A DNA stretch of 64,000 bases from Edaphobacillus lindanitolerans (GTDB taxonomy: Bacteria > Bacillota > Bacilli > Bacillales_A > Planococcaceae). The position numbers and the translations under genes are program-made. The notes beneath the pieces are model-generated. The model was not told where the DNA came from, searched no databases, and saw only the letters and a list, made by a program, of their open reading frames with translations. The stretch covers positions 212,177 through 276,176 of the forward strand of contig NZ_FTPL01000004.1 in the NCBI RefSeq assembly GCF_900156305.1, in the 5' to 3' direction. Of this stretch, positions 9,669-17,552 are shown piece after piece. Numbering within the stretch: the first letter of the stretch is position 1; each line of letters opens with the position of its first letter.

Positions 9669-10729
9669 GCAGAGTAAACGTATTCGTTCTAATCGATCGG
9701 TCCATTAAAAATATGGGTTCAGGCATCGACCCGAAAGTGAAGGCACTGGCGATCGAACTGATCAAGAGGGCTTACCATGAAGGCATCAATGTCCAGATCA
9801 CATCAGGCTTTAGGTCGTACGCCGAGCAAGATAAACTGTATGCACAGGGCCGGACGGCACCCGGGAACATCGTCACCAACGCCCGAGGCGGTCAGTCCAT
9901 CCACAACTTTGGACTGGCTATCGATTATGTACTTGTGTCTGAAGACGGCACAAAGGCCATCTGGACCGTCACGAAGGAATGGAGGCATGTTGCGGCCATT
10001 GGTAAATCAATGGGGTTCCAGTGGGGCGGTGACTGGACATCGTTTGTTGACTATCCGCACCTGGACATGCAGCGTGGCATGAGTCTCTCGACACTCCGGT
10101 CCGGTAAACGCCCGTCGATCCCTAACGTGCCTGCTCGGCAATACCTTGGGCCGGGAGACACCGGCGCTGAGGTCAAGCTGAAACAAGAGCAACTGACCAA
10201 AGCAGGGTTCAAGACGGCGGCTGACGGGGCATTCGGTCTCGACATGGAAAAGAATGTATGTGCATTCCAACTGGCCAAAGGTCTGCAGGTGGACGGACTG
10301 ATTGGTCCGGATACGGCGAGGGCTCTGGAGACTGGTGTCGTTCAGGCATCGAAACCAAAACCGTCCGCGTCGAAGCCGGCACCGAAACCGAAACCTTTCG
10401 TCCCCGGCGGAGGATCCATTGTGGACTATCTGAACAAGCAGGGCCGGGATAGTTCATTCTCGGCACGGAAAAAGTTGGCGGCGCAGTATGGCATCAAAAA
10501 CTACACCGGTACCGCGGCGCAGAATACACAGCTTTTGAAAAAGTTGCAGTCTGGATCAGCGTCACCGTCGAAGAAAATCAATACGAACTCGATTGTGGAC
10601 TACCTCAAAGCCATTGGCCAGCCGTCGAGTTTCGAACATCGGAAGAAGCTTGCGGAAAAACACGGGATCAAGGGGTACAAGGGTACGGCGGCTCAGAATA
10701 AAAAGCTGTTGGATATTCTGAATAAGTGA
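9665..10729 (+). CDS. Endolysin, M15-type L-Ala-D-Glu peptidase with cell-wall binding repeats
   Basis: A 354-residue enzyme; the start at ATG 9665 is backed by GGGAGGGTG and the ATGA overlap with the holin. Residues about 1-145 form a VanY/CwlK-like M15 peptidase with the zinc-site motifs SIHNFGLAIDYV and DYPHLDM. Residues about 155-220 are a PG_binding_1 domain (GDTGAEVKLKQEQL...DGLIGPDTARALE). After a Pro/Lys linker come two 46-residue repeats (SIVDYLNKQG...KNYTGTAAQN and SIVDYLKAIG...KGYKGTAAQN), probably wall-binding. It cuts peptidoglycan to release phage, after holin action. Confidence 0.92.
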   Translation: MSRVNVFVLIDRSIKNMGSGIDPKVKALAIELIKRAYHEGINVQITSGFRSYAEQDKLYAQGRTAPGNIVTNARGGQSIHNFGLAIDYVLVSEDGTKAIWTVTKEWRHVAAIGKSMGFQWGGDWTSFVDYPHLDMQRGMSLSTLRSGKRPSIPNVPARQYLGPGDTGAEVKLKQEQLTKAGFKTAADGAFGLDMEKNVCAFQLAKGLQVDGLIGPDTARALETGVVQASKPKPSASKPAPKPKPFVPGGGSIVDYLNKQGRDSSFSARKKLAAQYGIKNYTGTAAQNTQLLKKLQSGSASPSKKINTNSIVDYLKAIGQPSSFEHRKKLAEKHGIKGYKGTAAQNKKLLDILNK

Positions 10730-10821
10730 TTAAACATTTGTGCAACATGAATGTGGCAGAGGATAAGCGTCATTTGAGATCTCACCTTAGTCCGCATTCT
10801 CTGCCGCCATCATAAAAAGAC

Positions 10822-10860
10822 AAAGCGGCCTTCCCGGTTATGGGTTGGCCGCTTTTTTTA
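10822..10860. terminator. Strong terminator after the endolysin
   Basis: AAAGCGGCC (10822-10830) pairs with GGCCGCTTT (10847-10855), followed by TTTTTA. The stretch AAAAAGA on the other side makes it usable from both strands, so it can also end the convergent ferritin-like gene. Confidence 0.85.
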
Positions 10861-11280
10861 TTTTGCTATTGATGAAATGGATAAGAGTGTAAGGAAGTAT
10901 AAAAACCACACCGCGTGATTTTGCTCATCCCTCGCAGCGGAGTCAAAGGCATTTCTAACTAATACGTTTGATGCTTTTCTTGCAGCATCTAAGTAGAATT
11001 CAGTGGTTATTTGCTCATCAAGAAAGGCCTCCGATACGCCTTTCCAGTAGTTGTTAGGACATTTCTGAGTAACTTTGGGCTGATACTCCTGACCCGTTAA
11101 AGTTTGATGTAGTTCCCAAAACATTTTGTAGTGACGAATTTCATCTGAGCGTATTTCCATGATTCGGTTTTTGATTTCGGCATTAGGCGCTTGGTTTGCT
11201 AAATACTCATAGCAATAAATAGCATTGTATTCCCCGTCGATCGCCTTTACCAAGTTTTGAATCATTGACGACTCATCCAA
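10858..11280 (-). CDS. Ferritin-like / rubrerythrin-type di-iron protein
   Basis: A four-helix protein of 140 residues. Two ExxH-type half sites are visible: an early Glu (KAIDGEYNAIYCYEYLA) with EIRSDEIRHYKMF, and DEQITTEFYLDAAR with AARDEQNHAVWFL. This is the pattern of ferritin-like proteins in Bacilli that bind two irons; an oxidative-stress or iron-handling role is inferred. I prefer the TTG start at 11280 because GGAGGTG sits six bases upstream; an ATG at 11295 overlaps that site. It lies on the opposite strand to the phage genes, as accessory genes at prophage ends often do. Confidence 0.8.
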   Translation of the reverse strand: MDESSMIQNLVKAIDGEYNAIYCYEYLANQAPNAEIKNRIMEIRSDEIRHYKMFWELHQTLTGQEYQPKVTQKCPNNYWKGVSEAFLDEQITTEFYLDAARKASNVLVRNAFDSAARDEQNHAVWFLYFLTLLSISSIAK

Positions 11281-11381
11281 TACAGGCACCTCCATTTTTC
11301 AGTCTCGATTAGCATATGCAGTCGGCAACTGATGGGTTTCAGCCTAAAAAATCGTTTGGGCAAAAACTCATTGCAGTGTAG

Positions 11382-11414
11382 GCCCTTCGGTAAATAATGC
11401 CGGAGGGCTTTTTC
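11382..11414 (+). terminator. Orphan rho-independent terminator
   Basis: GCCCTTCGG (11382-11390) pairs with CCGGAGGGC (11400-11408; one G-T pair), loop of 9, then TTTTTCTT. No plus-strand gene precedes it within 600 bases. It may end a short RNA from 11.30-11.38 kb or be left over from a lost gene. Confidence 0.7.
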
Positions 11415-11417
11415 TTA

Positions 11418-11447
11418 TGGTCAAAACAAGAACGCTTGTTCTATAAT
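11418..11447 (+). promoter_or_regulatory. Promoter with LexA (DinR) operator
   Basis: A perfect palindrome AGAACGCTTGTTCT at 11429-11442 fits the Gram-positive LexA box (GAAC-N4-GTTC). It sits in the spacer of a promoter with TATAAT at 11442-11447 and a weak -35 TGGTCA at 11418-11423 (18-base spacing). LexA binding there would block transcription until DNA damage. Confidence 0.82.
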
Positions 11448-11467
11448 ATCCACAAGGAGGGTGCTGC

Positions 11468-11785
11468 ATGCTGAGAGACAGAGGCAATATCAAGTGGACG
11501 GCCATGATGCTGCCGGAGCACATTCACGAGCTCCGAAAATGGGAAGAGGAGGACAAACTGGTCAAACGCCCGGAACTGACCGAATGGGACCTGCAGGAGA
11601 TCCAGGCGGAGATTGACACGGCGATGCGGAGGCGGTGCCAGGTGGAGGTCCAGACTTGGAGAGCGGGGGAGATCCGGACGCACATAGGTGTCATCGAGAA
11701 CTTGGATCCTCGGCTGAAACTGATCTGTGTCGCTGATGGGTGGGTTGATGTGAATGAGATCATCACAGTGCGGATGTTGGAATGA
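11468..11785 (+). CDS. YolD-like protein, SOS-regulated
   Basis: A 105-residue protein starting MLRDRGNIKWTAMMLPEHIHEL, the classic opening of YolD-like proteins (R.RG..KW..M.LPEH...L). AAGGAGG is at 11454-11460. YolD-like genes normally precede a Y-family (UvrX/DinB-like) DNA polymerase; none follows here, so this copy is solitary. The LexA box upstream agrees with an SOS role. It may still modulate a polymerase encoded elsewhere. Location at a prophage edge is common for SOS-linked accessory genes. Confidence 0.85.
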   Translation: MLRDRGNIKWTAMMLPEHIHELRKWEEEDKLVKRPELTEWDLQEIQAEIDTAMRRRCQVEVQTWRAGEIRTHIGVIENLDPRLKLICVADGWVDVNEIITVRMLE

Positions 11786-11846
11786 AACGCCACACCGGGA
11801 GCGGCGGAACATTTTTGTTTCCGCATGAATATAGATGTGTTAACGT

Positions 11847-11866
11847 ATATAATCAAATGGTTATAT
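11847..11866 (+). promoter_or_regulatory. Ars operator overlapping the arsR -10 box
   Basis: An imperfect 20-base palindrome (ATATAATCA..TGGTTATAT) covers TATAAT at 11848-11853 and ends just before the arsR ribosome site AGGAGG. ArsR-type repressors bind such AT-rich dyads over the -10 region; binding of As(III) would release it. The -35 is weak. Confidence 0.65.
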
Positions 11867-11877
11867 AGGAGGTTCAA

Positions 11878-12186
11878 ATGGATATTCAATTGATGGATAA
11901 ACAGCTAAAAGCGTTGGCAGACAGCAATCGGTTGAAGTTATTGTCCTGCCTGAAAAGTGGGGAGGTTTGCGTCTGCGACTTCGTTGAAGTCTTAGGGATT
12001 TCACAACCTGCCGTCAGTCAGCACCTTCGGAAGCTAAGGGAGGCCGGAATAGTAACCGAGCGAAAGGTGGGTACATGGAAGCATTACCGCTTGGTCGATG
12101 AGTTGACTCCAATTGTTCAATCGGTAGTGGATGAACTTGAGTCCGATTCAGCCTGCCGGTGCAACTCGGTGAACGCACCATGCTAA
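11878..12186 (+). CDS. arsR: ArsR, As(III)-responsive repressor
   Basis: A winged-helix repressor of 102 residues. The motif CVCDF (about residues 31-35), inside the DNA-binding helix region, is the As(III)-binding site of the classical ArsR type, followed by the recognition helix ([18 protein letters not shown]). It ends with an extra Cys-rich tail ([12 protein letters not shown]), which many ArsR proteins lack and which could bind metalloid. AGGAGG precedes the ATG. The gene overlaps arsB and heads the operon, so it probably represses it through the dyad at its own promoter. Confidence 0.93.
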   Translation: MDIQLMDKQLKALADSNRLKLLSCLKSGEVCVCDFVEVLGISQPAVSQHLRKLREAGIVTERKVGTWKHYRLVDELTPIVQSVVDELESDSACRCNSVNAPC

Positions 12187-13469
12187 TTCTGGCCGGTCTG
12201 ATTTTCATTACAACGATAATTTTTGTAATCTGGCAGCCAAAAGGACTGAATATCGGCTGGTCTGCCTGTGTGGGTGCATTGATCGCCCTGCTGGTGGGCG
12301 TGGTTGATTTTGGGGATGTTCTGGATGTGGTGAACATCACATGGAATGCTACGCTCAGTTTCGTTGCCATCATTATTATTTCTTTAATACTGGACGAAAT
12401 CGGCCTCTTTGAATGGGCGGCACTCCATATGGCCCGATTTGCGAAAGGCAATGGGGTGAAGATGTTTGTTTATGTCAGCCTTCTTGGTGCGATTGTAGCA
12501 GCCCTATTCGCCAATGATGGAGCTGCTTTGATTCTCACGCCGATCGTTCTTGCTATGGTACGGAACTTGAAATTCAAAGAGGCTATGATTTTCCCTTTCA
12601 TTATGGCAAGTGGCTTCATCGCGGATACGACAAGCCTACCGTTTATTGTAAGCAACCTAGTGAATATTGTTTCAGCGGACTTCTTCGGCATCGGATTCGT
12701 CGAATATGCAGTTCATATGATCTTGCCGAACCTGTTTTCGCTTATTGCGACGATTACCGTACTTCTAATATATTTCAGAAAATCGATACCGCGTACATAT
12801 GAACTCAAAATGTTGAAAGCACCGAATGAGGCGATTCGCGATATCAAAATGTTCCGCATGTCTTGGGGTGTCCTAATCGTACTTGTGGCCGGCTACTTCT
12901 CAAGTGAATGGACGAATATCCCGGTATCCTTCATTGCCGGGACCATTGCCATCTTCTTTCTGCTGATGGCTCGTAGGAGTCCGGCAGTCAATACGGCAAC
13001 CGTCGTAAAAGGCGCACCTTGGAATATCGTGTTTTTCTCAATTGGGATGTATGTAGTCGTCTATGGGTTGGGGAACGCGGGTCTGACAAAGGCATTGGCT
13101 TCGGTTATCGAGGCAGCTGCGGATGAAGGCCTGTTTATCGCGACAATCGCGATGGGCTTCATCGCCGCGATCCTGTCGTCCCTCATGAACAATATGCCGA
13201 CCGTTATGGTCAATGCACTTGCCATTGCAGAGACGAACACAACAGGCGTACTACGTGATTCGCTCATTTATGCGAACGTCATCGGATCTGATCTCGGTCC
13301 CAAAATTACGCCGATTGGATCACTCGCAACTCTTGTATGGCTTTACGTCCTGAGCCAGAAAGGTGTGAAGATCTCCTGGTGGACCTATTTCAAGACAGGG
13401 ATTGTCCTGACGCTCCCGATATTGTTCATAACACTGCTCGGCCTATACCTCACATTAATACTGGATTAA
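12180..13469 (+). CDS. arsB: ArsB arsenite efflux permease
   Basis: A 429-residue membrane protein with about 12 hydrophobic segments, of the ArsB/NhaD ion transporter superfamily. Recognisable blocks are [48 protein letters not shown] and [20 protein letters not shown]. It exports arsenite (and antimonite) from the cytoplasm using the membrane potential, alone or with an ArsA; no arsA is present here. The ATG at 12180 overlaps the end of arsR, implying translational coupling; a GTG 21 bases earlier is possible. Confidence 0.93.
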   Translation: MLILAGLIFITTIIFVIWQPKGLNIGWSACVGALIALLVGVVDFGDVLDVVNITWNATLSFVAIIIISLILDEIGLFEWAALHMARFAKGNGVKMFVYVSLLGAIVAALFANDGAALILTPIVLAMVRNLKFKEAMIFPFIMASGFIADTTSLPFIVSNLVNIVSADFFGIGFVEYAVHMILPNLFSLIATITVLLIYFRKSIPRTYELKMLKAPNEAIRDIKMFRMSWGVLIVLVAGYFSSEWTNIPVSFIAGTIAIFFLLMARRSPAVNTATVVKGAPWNIVFFSIGMYVVVYGLGNAGLTKALASVIEAAADEGLFIATIAMGFIAAILSSLMNNMPTVMVNALAIAETNTTGVLRDSLIYANVIGSDLGPKITPIGSLATLVWLYVLSQKGVKISWWTYFKTGIVLTLPILFITLLGLYLTLILD

Positions 13470-13481
13470 GGAGAGATCCCC

Positions 13482-13907
13482 ATGACTAAAAAGCTTCTCT
13501 ATTTCCTCTGTACCGGCAACTCTTGTCGGAGTCAGATGGCCGAAGGATTCGGTAAGAAACTTTTAGGCGACCGTTGGGTTGTCAAAAGCGCTGGTGTTGA
13601 AGCGCACGGCCTGAACCCTAATGCTGTTAAGGCGATGGCGGAAGCTGATATCGATATTTCAGGGCAGTCATCCGATGTCCTCGATATGGAGGCTATGAAT
13701 TCTGCTGACTTTATCGTGACACTTTGCGGCGATGCAGCAGACCGTTGCCCGATGACTCCTCCGTCGATTCGTCGGGAACACTGGGGCTTCGACGATCCAG
13801 CGAAAGCAACCGGTACGGAAGAAGAAATTTGGTTGGAATTCCAGCGGGTACGCGATGAGATTGATGAACGCATTCAACAATTTGCAAGAGAGGATGAAGC
13901 AAAATGA
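13482..13907 (+). CDS. arsC: ArsC, thioredoxin-coupled arsenate reductase
   Basis: A low-molecular-weight phosphatase-like reductase of 141 residues. The P-loop [13 protein letters not shown] carries the nucleophile Cys10 and the conserved Cys15; the redox pair lies in [12 protein letters not shown] (about Cys82 and Cys89). This is the Staphylococcus/Bacillus type, regenerated by thioredoxin. It reduces As(V) to As(III), which ArsB then exports. It starts 12 bases after arsB with AAGGAGAG and overlaps the next gene by four bases. Confidence 0.95.
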   Translation: MTKKLLYFLCTGNSCRSQMAEGFGKKLLGDRWVVKSAGVEAHGLNPNAVKAMAEADIDISGQSSDVLDMEAMNSADFIVTLCGDAADRCPMTPPSIRREHWGFDDPAKATGTEEEIWLEFQRVRDEIDERIQQFAREDEAK

Positions 13908-14185
13908 ACATATCACCTGAAGGAAAAGCTTATTTGACACAAGTATTAAGCGACCAGTCTATCAACACCATTCGTTTCTATGGTGTCTCGGGATGTTGTG
14001 GTGTAAATCTAGGGGCAGAAATCGCAGCAGCCTCTGTGGATGATGAAATTGTCGTTTTGGATGGCATTAATCTGGCTGTCGATCCACAAGTAAAATCCTT
14101 GCTCACGGATGTCACTATCCATGCAGAGGAGTCAAATGGGGAAATGGGGATTTCGTTGGTCGGATATGCTCCCCGGTGCTGTTGA
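13904..14185 (+). CDS. HesB/IscA-fold protein with Cys-Cys pairs (ars operon)
   Basis: A 93-residue protein of the Fe-S biosynthesis (HesB/IscA-like) fold family, with the motif [13 protein letters not shown] (about residues 25-37) and a C-terminus ending PRCC. Canonical IscA proteins use C...CGC; here the Cys are arranged as two CC pairs, as in metalloid-binding proteins. It may act as an arsenite chaperone or sensor rather than an Fe-S carrier (inference). The ATGA overlap with arsC places it firmly in the operon. Confidence 0.75.
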   Translation: MNISPEGKAYLTQVLSDQSINTIRFYGVSGCCGVNLGAEIAAASVDDEIVVLDGINLAVDPQVKSLLTDVTIHAEESNGEMGISLVGYAPRCC

Positions 14186-14394
14186 TGCCGGTCAATCATG
14201 GCGGCGCCTTAACCAAAGAGTTCTTTCTGTCATATTTAAGGCTGTTGCTCACAACACGTGCAGGTTCAATAAAAGAAGCAGAAGACCTGACCATAGACAT
14301 CTTCTTTAAAGGAAATTTGGAGATGTATGGACTTGAAACCAAGCTCGCCTTCGAACAAGCCATGCAGGAGGCAACCAAACAGGACTTGAAGTAA
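14185..14394 (+). CDS. Small protein of unknown function in the ars operon
   Basis: A 69-residue frame starting at the ATG that overlaps the previous stop (TGATG); a GTG nine bases earlier is also possible. It contains no Cys and reads as a helical protein (ALTKEFFLSYLRLLLTTRAGSIKEAEDLTI...). The ribosome site is poor, so expression would rely on coupling. I recognise no family. Its co-directional, tightly packed position between the HesB-like and oxidoreductase genes is the main evidence that it is real. Confidence 0.55.
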   Translation: MPVNHGGALTKEFFLSYLRLLLTTRAGSIKEAEDLTIDIFFKGNLEMYGLETKLAFEQAMQEATKQDLK

Positions 14395-14418
14395 CCGAAA
14401 CCGAGGAGATGTTTCAAA

Positions 14419-15711
14419 ATGGAATTAAAAATCATTCAACCGGCCGCTTGCTGTGAACCGAAAACAGGATGCTGCGAACCTGATTTGCCCGTCGCGGTTA
14501 TCGGTGCAGGGCCGATCGGTTTGGCGACTGCCGCTCATCTAAAAGAACGAGGGATTCCATTTTTCGTTCTTGAAAAAGGGGAAATCGCTGCAAATGTTCG
14601 CACTTGGAACCACGTAACCTTGTTTTCACCGTGGCAATATAATATCGACGAAGCTGCGAAGCGCCTGTTATCAGAGTCGGGATGGACTATGCCGGATGAG
14701 AATCATTTGCCGAGCGGTAATGAACTGGTCGAAGAGTACCTAACCCCATTGGCAACAGTATTGGCCCCGAATATCCATACGGAACATCATGTTGTGGCCA
14801 TCACGCGCGGGAATCTCGACCGGATGAAATCTACGGACCGTTCATCTCAGCCGTTCGAGATTTATGTGGAATCACTAAGCGGTCTGAAAGTAATGACAGC
14901 GCGTGCTGTTATCGACGCAACTGGAACATGGGATAATCCTAATCCAGCACTAAGCAACGGGGTTTGGTTGAAAGCAGAGAAAGAGCTGGCCTCTAGAATT
15001 GATTATCGCATTCCGAATGTGCGAGCGAATGAGGAACGATATGCGAATAAGCGGATCGCCGTCATTGGAGGAGGCCATTCTGCGATTAACTCATTGCTGA
15101 CCCTCGCCGAACTTAAACAGAAATACCCAGACACTTCGATCACATGGATTTTGCGGAAAAGAAGGGTAGACGATGCATTCGGAGGCGGTACCAATGATGA
15201 ACTCGCTGCGCGCGGGGAACTTGGCCTTCGTATTGCCGAGCTGGTCAAAAACGAGTTGATCCAAGTGGAGACACCATTTCGGATAACAGAAATGCTTGAG
15301 CATGAAGGAATCATTCTAAAGTCAGGAGAACGGAGACTCGCTCCATTCGACAGACTCGTTGTCAATACAGGTAACCGGCCGAACTTTGATTTCCACCGGG
15401 AGCTTCGATTTGAAAGTGATGCTATCACAGAGGCCGTTCCGGCACTTGCTCCGCTTATTGATCCGAATGAACATAGCTGCGGAAGCGTAACCGCACATGG
15501 CGAGAGGGAACTGCGTCAGCCTGAACCCGCCTTCTATATCGTCGGATCCAAATCTTATGGACGCGCCCCAACCTTCCTGATGGCGACGGGTTATGAACAG
15601 GTACGCTCGGTCGTCGCTTCACTCGCAGGAGACCGAGTAGCAGCAGATGATGTTCAACTTCATTTGCCTGAAACAGGTGTCTGCCACAGTGGGGCGGGCG
15701 GTTGTTGCTGA
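14419..15711 (+). CDS. FAD/NAD(P)H-dependent monooxygenase-like protein (ArsO type) with Cys-rich ends
   Basis: This 430-residue flavoprotein has two Rossmann motifs: VAVIGAGPIGLATAAHL (FAD, about residues 25-41) and RIAVIGGGHSAINSLLTLAEL (NAD(P)H, about 212-232). Flavin monooxygenase-like proteins are known in ars operons (ArsO); their reaction is not firmly settled. Odd features are the Cys-rich N-terminus ACCEPKTGCCEP and the C-terminal GAGGCC, both suited to hold As(III). It is the last gene of the ars operon, 24 bases after the small gene, with GAGGAG upstream of the ATG. Confidence 0.82.
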   Translation: MELKIIQPAACCEPKTGCCEPDLPVAVIGAGPIGLATAAHLKERGIPFFVLEKGEIAANVRTWNHVTLFSPWQYNIDEAAKRLLSESGWTMPDENHLPSGNELVEEYLTPLATVLAPNIHTEHHVVAITRGNLDRMKSTDRSSQPFEIYVESLSGLKVMTARAVIDATGTWDNPNPALSNGVWLKAEKELASRIDYRIPNVRANEERYANKRIAVIGGGHSAINSLLTLAELKQKYPDTSITWILRKRRVDDAFGGGTNDELAARGELGLRIAELVKNELIQVETPFRITEMLEHEGIILKSGERRLAPFDRLVVNTGNRPNFDFHRELRFESDAITEAVPALAPLIDPNEHSCGSVTAHGERELRQPEPAFYIVGSKSYGRAPTFLMATGYEQVRSVVASLAGDRVAADDVQLHLPETGVCHSGAGGCC

Positions 15712-15760
15712 CAGGGCTACTCAGGTGGATAAGAACTCCTCACAAGAAGAAGTTGGATTG

Positions 15761-15786
15761 AAAAAACGCCGCACCGAGGTGCGGCG
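15761..15786 (-). terminator. Strong minus-strand terminator at the end of the ars operon
   Basis: CGCCGCACC / GGTGCGGCG (15767-15786) preceded by AAAAAA on the plus strand, which gives a T run only for minus-strand transcripts. It may merely stop antisense reading into the ars operon; no minus-strand gene is evident upstream of it (15.8-16.3 kb). On the plus strand it lacks a T tail but could still slow polymerase. Confidence 0.65.
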
Positions 15787-16092
15787 AATGTTAAATGTCT
15801 GCAAAATGTCTGTTTTACACGACGCCTTATAGTGTCTAATGGGTCATTTAATAGAAGGAACTCATATTTGAAGCGAGAGACTTCTCATAAAATCGTTCAA
15901 GATCTCTATTTCTCATCAAGTTCGAGATGGAAGGGTCGATCGGTTAAACGATCGCAAAGTCATACGAAGAGGGTTCGAGGCGCTGCAAATGTCTCGAACC
16001 CTCTTTTTATGTCTGTGAATAGGATGCCTGGGGTATCCGTTTTTGGTATGATGAAGATAAAAACAAAGGGAAAGGGGGATGGACTGCGCGCG
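15787..16092. other. Gene-poor junction after the ars operon
   Basis: Between the ars operon and the next small gene there is no convincing coding frame. The stretch holds near-repeats of ATGTCTG (15.79-15.82 kb), an orphan plus-strand terminator at 15969-16008, and then a possible -10 (TATGAT, about 16047). This is a reasonable place for the right end of the prophage or island, but no attachment site can be proven without the left end. Confidence 0.4.
15969..16008 (+). terminator. Orphan terminator, 11-bp stem
   Basis: GAGGGTTCGAG (15969-15979) pairs perfectly with CTCGAACCCTC (15993-16003), followed by TTTTT. No plus-strand gene directly precedes it apart from the ars operon, 260 bases upstream. 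It may be the original terminator of a host gene displaced by the island. Confidence 0.75.
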
Positions 16093-16275
16093 ATGAGACA
16101 ACCCAACAACCTTTTGGCCCTTCGCATTCTGGCGAGCCTCATCATCATTTCAGCATTGGTTTTACCGTATTTCGAGGTCACCTCGCATCGGTCCACTCCA
16201 TTCATCATCCTCGCGACGCTTCTCGGATTTGATCTGTTGGAAAGCAGAGTCGGCCAAAGAGCTCAAATTGGATAA
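16093..16275 (+). CDS. Small two-helix membrane protein, unknown
   Basis: A 60-residue frame with two hydrophobic segments (LLALRILASLIIISALVLPYF and TPFIILATLLGFDLL) and a charged tail. It is preceded by a purine-rich AAAGGGGGAT (16071-16080), somewhat far from the ATG, and by a possible TATGAT -10 box. A longer frame in the same phase extends upstream but its first part has no membrane or family signature and crosses a terminator, so I reject that extension. No family recognised. Confidence 0.5.
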   Translation: MRQPNNLLALRILASLIIISALVLPYFEVTSHRSTPFIILATLLGFDLLESRVGQRAQIG

Positions 16276-16302
16276 TCGTACACCAACTCAGAAGCAATGA
16301 CA

Positions 16303-16332
16303 AAAGCGGCCGGCACAGCAACCGGCCGCTTT
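16303..16332 (-). terminator. Terminator of the GNAT gene
   Basis: AAAGCGGCCGG (16303-16313) pairs with CCGGCCGCTTT (16322-16332). On the minus strand it is followed by TTTTGTC and directly ends the acetyltransferase gene; it can also act against the convergent small gene. Confidence 0.75.
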
Positions 16333-16849
16333 AAGTTCGCTTGATCCGCTTCTGGTATTTGCAATGACCATCCGTCAAACCGACGTATTCAAACCCATGA
16401 TCCCTGTAAAAACTGTTCAGTTTCTCGTTGTCCTCAACGCAGTCCAGCCGGATATGATCGTGATCCCTTACCTCGTTTTCAATCCAGTTCAACAGTTGTC
16501 TGCCGAGACCTTTGCCCATGAAGTCGGGCGCGACGGCCAGCCGGTGCAGGTAAAGGGTGTCTGGAGGCTCTTCGGCTCCCCATATATGCCGGTCCCATTC
16601 CGAGGGGCGGGACAGCAGTGTGAAGGTCGCGGCCACTCCGTCACCATCCGACACCCGGTACGTTTCTTGATTGCAGACCGCTTGATGGATCTCTTCATCA
16701 TCACCGCCTTCCAATAGAAATCTCCATTGGTCGATCCCCTTGTCTTTCATCCACTGGGCGATCTCCTTCAGCAGTTGAATGATATCCCGGCTGTCTTCAG
16801 TCGCTGCCAGCCGGATATCCAAGCTGTCCAGTTCTCCGATGTCCCTCAA
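16331..16849 (-). CDS. GNAT family N-acetyltransferase
   Basis: A 172-residue acetyltransferase. The acetyl-CoA binding motif A is clear: LYLHRLAVAPDFMGKGLGRQLLNW (R/Q-x-x-G-x-G/A pattern), with a typical C-terminal SFYRDHGFEYVG. The substrate is unknown. The start is TTG at 16849, because AGGAGGAGC lies eight bases upstream on the minus strand and no ATG is near. It appears monocistronic, with its own terminator. Confidence 0.88.
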   Translation of the reverse strand: MRDIGELDSLDIRLAATEDSRDIIQLLKEIAQWMKDKGIDQWRFLLEGGDDEEIHQAVCNQETYRVSDGDGVAATFTLLSRPSEWDRHIWGAEEPPDTLYLHRLAVAPDFMGKGLGRQLLNWIENEVRDHDHIRLDCVEDNEKLNSFYRDHGFEYVGLTDGHCKYQKRIKRT

Positions 16850-16907
16850 TTTCAGCTCCTCCTAAATCATTTTCCGCGAGTAATTGTGAAAGCGGGTGGG
16901 TGAGTGT

Positions 16908-17387
16908 CTAGTCAGATATCGTGTCGTACAGCTCCACATCCACGTTTTCCGCATCCATCCAGCTATTGAATTTTTCGATATGCCATTGGTTTTTTAATCT
17001 TGTGTAGTGATGTTCATTGATCCATCGGTGCAATTCATCATAGGCATCCATGATCTTTTTGTTGTTCCCCCGGTGTCGGGTGACCGCATACTTTTGAGGC
17101 GGCACGGTCAGCGTCACCATATCAGGCGGGATGTCCTCAACCTCTTCTACTTCAACACAAACCCAATACCCGTCATTGTCATCCTCATCCCCTTCTACAA
17201 CGAACGCTCCATACTGATGCACCGGGCTGACAACGCGTTTGATTTCCTTCATTCGTGCGCTTAAACGGGAAGATGCCTTGGGGATTTCATTGATATAGTC
17301 GTCACCGGCACACAATACACGGAAGCCCACCAGCTTGAGTTCATCCAGATCCTTGACCGTCATATCCGGTAATTTGGTTTCTGACAT
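16908..17387 (-). CDS. GyrI-like / effector-binding domain protein
   Basis: A 159-residue protein starting at ATG 17387, where GAGGAGGGG sits just upstream; a frame 63 bases longer lacks a site. The pattern LVGFRVLCAGDDY..EIPK, a VHQYGAFVVEGDEDDNDGYWVCVEVEEV core, and PQKYAVTRHRGNNKKIMDAYDELHRWI fits the AraC effector-binding / GyrI-like (SOUL-type) fold, a stand-alone small-molecule binding domain. No DNA-binding region is fused. The ligand is not predictable from sequence. Confidence 0.72.
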   Translation of the reverse strand: MSETKLPDMTVKDLDELKLVGFRVLCAGDDYINEIPKASSRLSARMKEIKRVVSPVHQYGAFVVEGDEDDNDGYWVCVEVEEVEDIPPDMVTLTVPPQKYAVTRHRGNNKKIMDAYDELHRWINEHHYTRLKNQWHIEKFNSWMDAENVDVELYDTISD

Positions 17388-17552
17388 GGCTGCCCCTCCT
17401 CTTAAAAAGTGAATTTCGATAAAGGCACCGGAAACCCTTTTAATGATCAATCCCTTTTATCAGAGTGGAGGAAGTCGTCATGCGCAGCTTTTGATGAACG
17501 CGTGTAACCGGATGGTCATCGTGGTAACTTACAAAGAGAAGGAGTGAGTGTA

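Noticed and set aside
15832..16092. Upstream extension of the small membrane gene (start near 15832)
   Set aside because: The extra residues have no membrane or domain character and the frame runs through a perfect terminator at 15969-16008; the compact frame from 16093 is more likely.
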